A DNA stretch of 64,000 nt from Durusdinium trenchii (taxonomy: Eukaryota; Sar; Dinophyceae; Suessiales; Symbiodiniaceae), in contig CAXAMN010003592.1 of the NCBI GenBank assembly GCA_963970005.1, forward strand, positions 89,097-153,096, read 5' to 3'. The notes beneath the pieces were generated by a model. It was not told the DNA's origin and did not search any database. It saw nothing but the letters and a program-made list of their open reading frames with translations. This document shows positions 60,701 to 64,000 of this stretch, one piece after another. A program made the position numbers and the translations under genes. Position 1 is the stretch's first letter. Each line of letters opens with the position of its first letter.

Positions 60701-63521
60701 GCTAACTATGTAACAACCGTTTCACAAACTGGGTCGTCTTGCGAAAGCAAAGGGGGGGAAGAACGGCCAAAGAAATGTGGAGCTCCTCTGCCCCCCCTGG
60801 CTCGCAAGCATGTGCTTTGACGACCCAATCCATCAGCATTCCAACCAAGCTGCGACGAACGACGAGCCCCAGCGCGTGAAACAGGGCGAGCGTCGTTTTG
60901 AACACCGTGAAACGATCTTATTTGGGAACCACTGTCACATCGTTGGCTGAAAACGTTTTTTTTTGTTGGGTAAAATTCCTTCCGAACACGGCCACCACTG
61001 ACAGATCGTGGTTGGTACTTGTAAAGCACCGCATCAACCCAGTTTGTAGGAGGACACATGGAACATCATGGAACACGTTGTTTCTGGCAAAAGAGTTGCC
61101 GATTTACCAATTAACATCGGGCACGAGGAGAGTGGTGGAGATCCAAGATGGAGCAGCCTTCTTCTTTCTCATCAATCTTCCCTAGATCCGAAGTGAAGGA
61201 TTTCCCAGAGGATTTCTAGAGTGGATCCTTTTTCAGCATGGAGGGGTTGGTAACGCTCTTTGTGCAGCCTCATCTTCAGGACAAAGATGGCACCACTGCC
61301 TTGGCGCTTTGCCGCAGACTGGTTCCAAAGAAGGCGCCAAGTGCTGGGAAAGTGTTCCAGGCTTTGGTCGGAAGTGTTGGAGTGCGCTTGGATGCGCTTG
61401 GTTCGGATTCTGAAGGCCAAGGATGTTGTACAGCAAAGATGGTTGTCAAGAAGTCCTGTAGCTGAGATCCCCTTGTATTCATATGTATTCATATTTTTGT
61501 GATGAAGCTGTCCTCTAAACAAGATCCCGCAAATATTTTCAAGACGAGATCGGCCTTGCCCAAAGTGAAACTCACAATTACTGTATGATTTAATACAATA
61601 GCCGTTGTGAATGCCATGGATTTGTTTTGCGCTTCAGGAAGCGCGTGTCATCGGTATGGCTTGGGCCTAGTCGTGGCTGCCTAGCTAGATTGAATTTCTT
61701 TGGACACTGTTGTCATGAGTCACCCAAATGGATCAATACTCCTCTCACCTCCTATCTTCTCATCCCGTATTAAATAATCGGGCGTTTCGCCAAGAGTAAA
61801 CTTAAGGGGCCAAGTTCATTCTGTCCACACCCCTTGGACTACTTCAGGTGGGAGCTGCACATGGGAGACTTGTTTTTTCCGTCTCTTCACTGGTCCCGGT
61901 TCAGAATGTTCGCCCTCTTCTTCCATCAGATCAGGCTCCCCCTGAGCTCCTGGCGCTGCTTCGTGTGGCCGCGCTGGATGACTGCGGAGCACGGGCGTGC
62001 CCCATGCCAGTGCTGTTCAGGGCGCTGGAATTGATGGGGGAGCCCCTACGGAGCAAGGCGAGACGGGAAGCGGTGATGGGGGTTCCAACAGGGAAGACGG
62101 ATCGCACCCGGAGATGCCGCCCTCCAAATGAAGATGAAGATGGATCATGCCATCGGATCACGTTGTTTTTGTTTGGTGATGTTTGTCTGAGGAGGTTATA
62201 CAGTATAATGAGTCATTTTAGTTTAGCGGCGTGATGTTTTGGATTCATTTTGGGTATATAAGATGTTGCATGTCGAGACCTGGTTTGGAGACCAGTCACG
62301 CAAGAGAAACCCCCCACCACACCGAGATGAACACCTTCCATCCACCGCACAGTCTGTGGATTCTATTTAAATTCTATTTCAAGTATATAAATTCTATTTT
62401 AAATTGGATTCTATTTAGAATTAGTCTGTGGATTCTATTTTAATACTAATCCTTGTTTCTAATAGCTTCTTGTTACTAGTAGTATGGCCAGGAGCCCCGT
62501 TCGTAGCGTCCGCTCCGTCCGTCGCGATGCCCGACATGCTCCGTTCACGCAAGCTCCGCTGCTCCGCGTCGCGACGCTGCGACTCGTCCAGGTGTCGGTG
62601 AACTTGTTTGGTTTGAAGCCCTTGCGAGCGGTCAGTGATGCCGAGCTCGCGTGGAGGACGGGTTTTTGGAGGGAGCGCAGAAGAAGGCGGTTTTTCCGTG
62701 GTCCCGTGCTCAATCTTATTGAAACGATATAGAGTGATACAGATACGTATAGAGAATGAACCAGTGCTGAGTACTGGGGCGGCTAGGCTTGCTTATGGGT
62801 ATCAGGGCCACTGACTTAGAAACATCATACAGCATCATACTTCTGTACTCATTGTGGCTCAGTGGATAGTGAGTCTAGTGCATTCTAGACCATTGTTCCA
62901 ACATGAACTGTTCCAACGCAATTTTACTTCAACCTCATTTTGGCCAGCTCTGAATTTTCTGAGCGCAGCCACTGGATTGCAGGACCCCATCGCTCGGCCT
63001 TAAGGAGCAGCTGGAAGAGTTGGATGCAGAGCTGGCGCAGATCCAACGCATGACCGATGGGCGCGAGACAGTTGGCGCAGATCCTGTTGGGAGGGGTTTT
63101 GGCGGTTTTCGTGCCAGGACTTGCAGAAAGGAAGACTCGGGGGTTCACCGTGTTTCACCTGGTCCGGTCAAAACGATTGAAACTACCTGTCCGGCCATGT
63201 TTCGGCCTCGTTTGGTGCACAACCGCTTTTGGAGCTTGCGCAGGTCCACCGAGCCTTGCTCCCTTCGATATATATATATAATTATATATATGATTATATA
63301 TATATATGAAAAATATATAAAAAAATATAGATATTGGAATCAAGATTTAGGATCCCTTCCATCACCAGTGGTGCGCCACAGACTTGATGAACCGCCACTG
63401 GTTCGTGCAATCCAGTTCCCCAGCCGCCCACTCCAGGAAGCCAACGGCGCGACGGAAGGCGATCCGACGGCTCCTGTTCGAGTGCCTCGGACGGATCGTC
63501 GAAACCTGGCCTGTGGACTGA
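54611..63521 (+). CDS. Locus F: multi-exon gene with ankyrin-like repeats and a coiled coil (model)
   Basis: Exon candidates on the + strand: 54611-54786 (possible start ATG), 55440-55525, 56318-56434, 56899-56995, 57460-57519, 57841-57958, 58483-58624, 58819-58947, 61280-61351, 61930-62072, 62492-62591, 62983-63070 and the terminal 63382-63521 (TGA 63519-63521). The 58483 and 61280 exons have the ankyrin turn pattern (D-A-H-G-R-R-P-L-H, D-K-D-G-T-T-A-L) and 58819 looks like an ankyrin second half (ELLLAHGDPRARAA). Ankyrin repeats bind partner proteins, so an adaptor role is likely. It may comprise more than one gene. Confidence 0.42.
55440..55525 (+). CDS. Locus F possible exon, helix
   Basis: One frame gives IWNLEKQKIEAQLIAQSVSW, a convincing helix. 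Splice sites are not clear and a second frame is open. Confidence 0.3.
56318..56434 (+). CDS. Locus F exon
   Basis: GGTCGTGGCACAG precedes exactly 39 codons (LAAGDGRVRHRCQDPYTNKS then QTCIRTWLERPTEREQEAG) and donor GTAGGG. The frame is open well upstream, so the exon may start earlier. Confidence 0.5.
56715..56738. repeat. (TA)n microsatellite
   Basis: Intronic TA run. Confidence 0.85.
56899..56995 (+). CDS. Locus F exon, Cys/His-containing
   Basis: CTTCGTCACTGTCAG precedes a frame PPVSGPERGACCRRVECHGG then LFRVHSKGFEHL, with donor GTGAGC. Confidence 0.5.
57460..57519 (+). CDS. Locus F exon
   Basis: GGGCCTTGACCAG precedes exactly 20 codons (VVNGFFPDCPRQAERTVVVL) and donor GTGCGT. Confidence 0.5.
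57841..57958 (+). CDS. Locus F exon, helix
   Basis: CTCATTCTGTCAG precedes a frame AQQPDQGRQPNQVLRLAVQR then LDLRRCQLRCCDSDGG, ending near GTGGTG or GTGTTC. Another open frame (57824-58033) is Ala/Pro-rich. Confidence 0.42.
58483..58624 (+). CDS. Locus F exon, ankyrin-like repeat with poly-Ala
   Basis: CCTGGCTCAACAG precedes a frame KLQGVLSDADANTWDAHGRR then PLHDLCHVAGAT. The D-A-x-G-R-x-P-L-H core matches the ankyrin beta-turn and first helix. Then (GCA)n codes about ten Ala, followed by SIAR and donor GTGTGT. An alternative GC donor after GTCGCAG (58571) would leave the repeat in the intron. Confidence 0.55.
58581..58608 (+). repeat. (CAG)n trinucleotide repeat
   Basis: Nine CAG units, reading poly-Ala in the ankyrin frame if exonic. 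Confidence 0.9.
58819..58947 (+). CDS. Locus F exon, ankyrin-like
   Basis: CGAACATTCTCCAG precedes exactly 43 codons (IAAELLLAHGDPRARAAWPP, SRDGGRKIADVCGPAAERSK, RNT) then GTTCGC. AAELLLAHGD is the second-helix-and-loop part of an ankyrin repeat. An earlier acceptor at 58777 is possible. Confidence 0.55.
59601..59765. repeat. 55-bp minisatellite, three copies
   Basis: Units start GCAGCCAGATGTGAA at 59601 and 59656 and diverged (ACAGCCAGGAGTGGA) at 59711; each contains TTGCTGCAGACAG or a variant. Confidence 0.75.
59827..60096. repeat. Minisatellite with alternating 46/57-bp monomers, five copies
   Basis: AACTCCGAGGACAACATA starts at 59827, 59873, 59932, 59977 and 60033, separated by A-rich CACAAAAAAAGCACAA spacers. 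Spacings of 46, 59, 45 and 56 alternate, giving a higher-order unit of about 103 bp. Confidence 0.85.
61280..61351 (+). CDS. Locus F exon, ankyrin-like
   Basis: GCCTCATCTTCAG precedes exactly 24 codons (DKDGTTALALCRRLVPKKAP then SAGK) and donor GTGTTC. D-K-D-G-T-T-A-L is a textbook ankyrin turn. An acceptor at 61236 could extend it upstream with MEGLVTLFVQPHLQ. Confidence 0.55.
61930..62072 (+). CDS. Locus F exon, helical
   Basis: CTCTTCTTCCATCAG precedes a frame QAPPELLALLRVAALDDCGA then CPMPVLFRALELMGEPLRSK and ARREA, with donor GTGATG. Strong codon bias. Confidence 0.57.
62469..62480 (-). repeat. ACTAGTAACAAG dispersed repeat, copy 4 (inverted)
   Basis: CTTGTTACTAGT is the reverse complement of the core at 35991, 53268 and 53311; the flanking AGCTTCTTG also matches the 35991 copy. 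Confidence 0.6.
62492..62591 (+). CDS. Locus F possible exon, basic
   Basis: AGTATGGCCAG precedes a frame SPVRSVRSVRRDARHAPFTQ then APLLRVATLRLVQ and donor GTGTCG. Other frames are also open in this GC-rich stretch. Confidence 0.38.
62983..63070 (+). CDS. Locus F exon, coiled coil
   Basis: CACTGGATTGCAG precedes one base plus 29 codons (TPSLGLKEQLEELDAELAQI then QRMTDGRET), ending before GTTGGC. Confidence 0.55.
63264..63326. repeat. (TA)n-rich tract
   Basis: TATATATATAATTATATATATG-type intronic repeat. Confidence 0.85.
63382..63521 (+). CDS. Locus F terminal exon, basic
   Basis: GGTGCGCCACAG precedes a frame LMNRHWFVQSSSPAAHSRKP then TARRKAIRRLLFECLGRIVE and TWPVD, ended by TGA 63519-63521. 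About 36 of 44 codons end in G or C; a second open frame is weaker. Confidence 0.53.
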
Positions 63522-64000
63522 TCAAGAGAGAAGCTTCCAAAGGTCCAGAGTCCAAAGGCCTACCACACTCGAGAGGAGACTCGGGTCAATTGTGTGGACA
63601 TGGACCAACAATGACCAACAGGATTTAGGGTATTAGAAGTGCCCGGCCTCGTGCTTCAGCAAACCGTAACCAAGAAAGACTCATGAAACCGGGGCTCCAG
63701 CTGGTTCAAACGAATGAAGAGTGAAGTCCAGCCGACTTATATCCGAGTTCATGGCAGAGAAGGGATCCTTGAGAACACTTCACAGAGATAAGTTGCTTGC
63801 GCAAGGACGACCCTGAATCGAGTACTGGGCTTTGTGTCTTTTCCTGCTGGTCGAGCCGCGATGAATAACACTGGTCGACTAGGTTTGTGCAAGAGAATGG
63901 AAAGCCACCCGAGCTTCAACTACGAGACCTTTCAATTCGATGCAGTTTCAGGCCTTGTACATGAAAAAAGCCACCTGTGTAGAGGTGCTAACGGGATCTA
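63522..64000. other. No supported gene at 3' edge
   Basis: Downstream flank of locus F; no exon-like segment seen. Confidence 0.4.

Larger units (their letters stand above)
58948..61279. other. Long intron of locus F with minisatellites
   Basis: Holds two minisatellites (59601-59765 and 59827-60096) and a (TA)n block (60523-60572). A Lys/Glu-rich open segment to 59160 is unassigned. No exon was identified from 59160 to 61236. Confidence 0.45.

Overview
This window is nuclear DNA of a dinoflagellate, probably of the Symbiodiniaceae type. The evidence is: (1) a retroelement begins exactly with a degraded dinoflagellate spliced-leader sequence at 25770-25800; (2) coding potential is broken into dozens of short exons, mostly 50-200 bases, separated by 0.3-2 kb introns rich in (TA)n tracts; (3) many exons end in non-GT donors, especially CAG|GC; (4) nearly all exon-like segments lie on the + strand, as expected for unidirectional dinoflagellate gene arrays. 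No prokaryotic operon, rRNA, tRNA or CRISPR array was seen.

Layout. Locus A (about 1.16-21.2 kb) is a long gene whose exons mostly encode short coiled-coil segments (DLRRE, LRREKNAELVEEML and similar), ending in Pro/Ala- and Pro/Gln/Met-rich exons with a stop at 21175-21177. Locus B (about 21.6-35.8 kb) is a second multi-exon gene with a stop at 35773-35775, interrupted by a 7.3 kb LINE. Locus C (about 36.7-45.9 kb) includes a RING-type zinc-finger exon and a Cys-containing terminal exon, and surrounds a 1 kb island full of the hexamer CGTAAG. Locus D (46.5-51.65 kb) and a short group E (52.2-54.25 kb) are unrecognised multi-exon genes. Locus F (54.6-63.5 kb) contains ankyrin-repeat-like exons, a coiled-coil exon and a basic terminal exon with a stop at 63519-63521. 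Locus boundaries are inferred from apparent stop codons and could change with transcript data.

The standout is the LINE at 25770-33084. It has a 14-bp target-site duplication, a short A-rich 3' end, a spliced-leader relic at its 5' end, an intact 290-codon ORF1 (zinc ribbon plus coiled coil), and a frameshifted ORF2. ORF2 carries a ubiquitin-specific-protease-like (peptidase C19) domain, then an APE-type endonuclease, a reverse transcriptase with a WVDD active-site motif, a CCHC-like zinc knuckle, a possible RNase H-like region and C-terminal CxxC zinc motifs. The structure implies that its mRNA was trans-spliced like a host mRNA before being copied back into DNA. This copy is dead: at least six shifts or stops interrupt ORF2.

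Limits: exon ends were chosen by eye from acceptor tract plus AG, frame openness, GC-rich third codon positions and donor sequence. No homology search or transcript evidence was available, so host products are described by visible features only.
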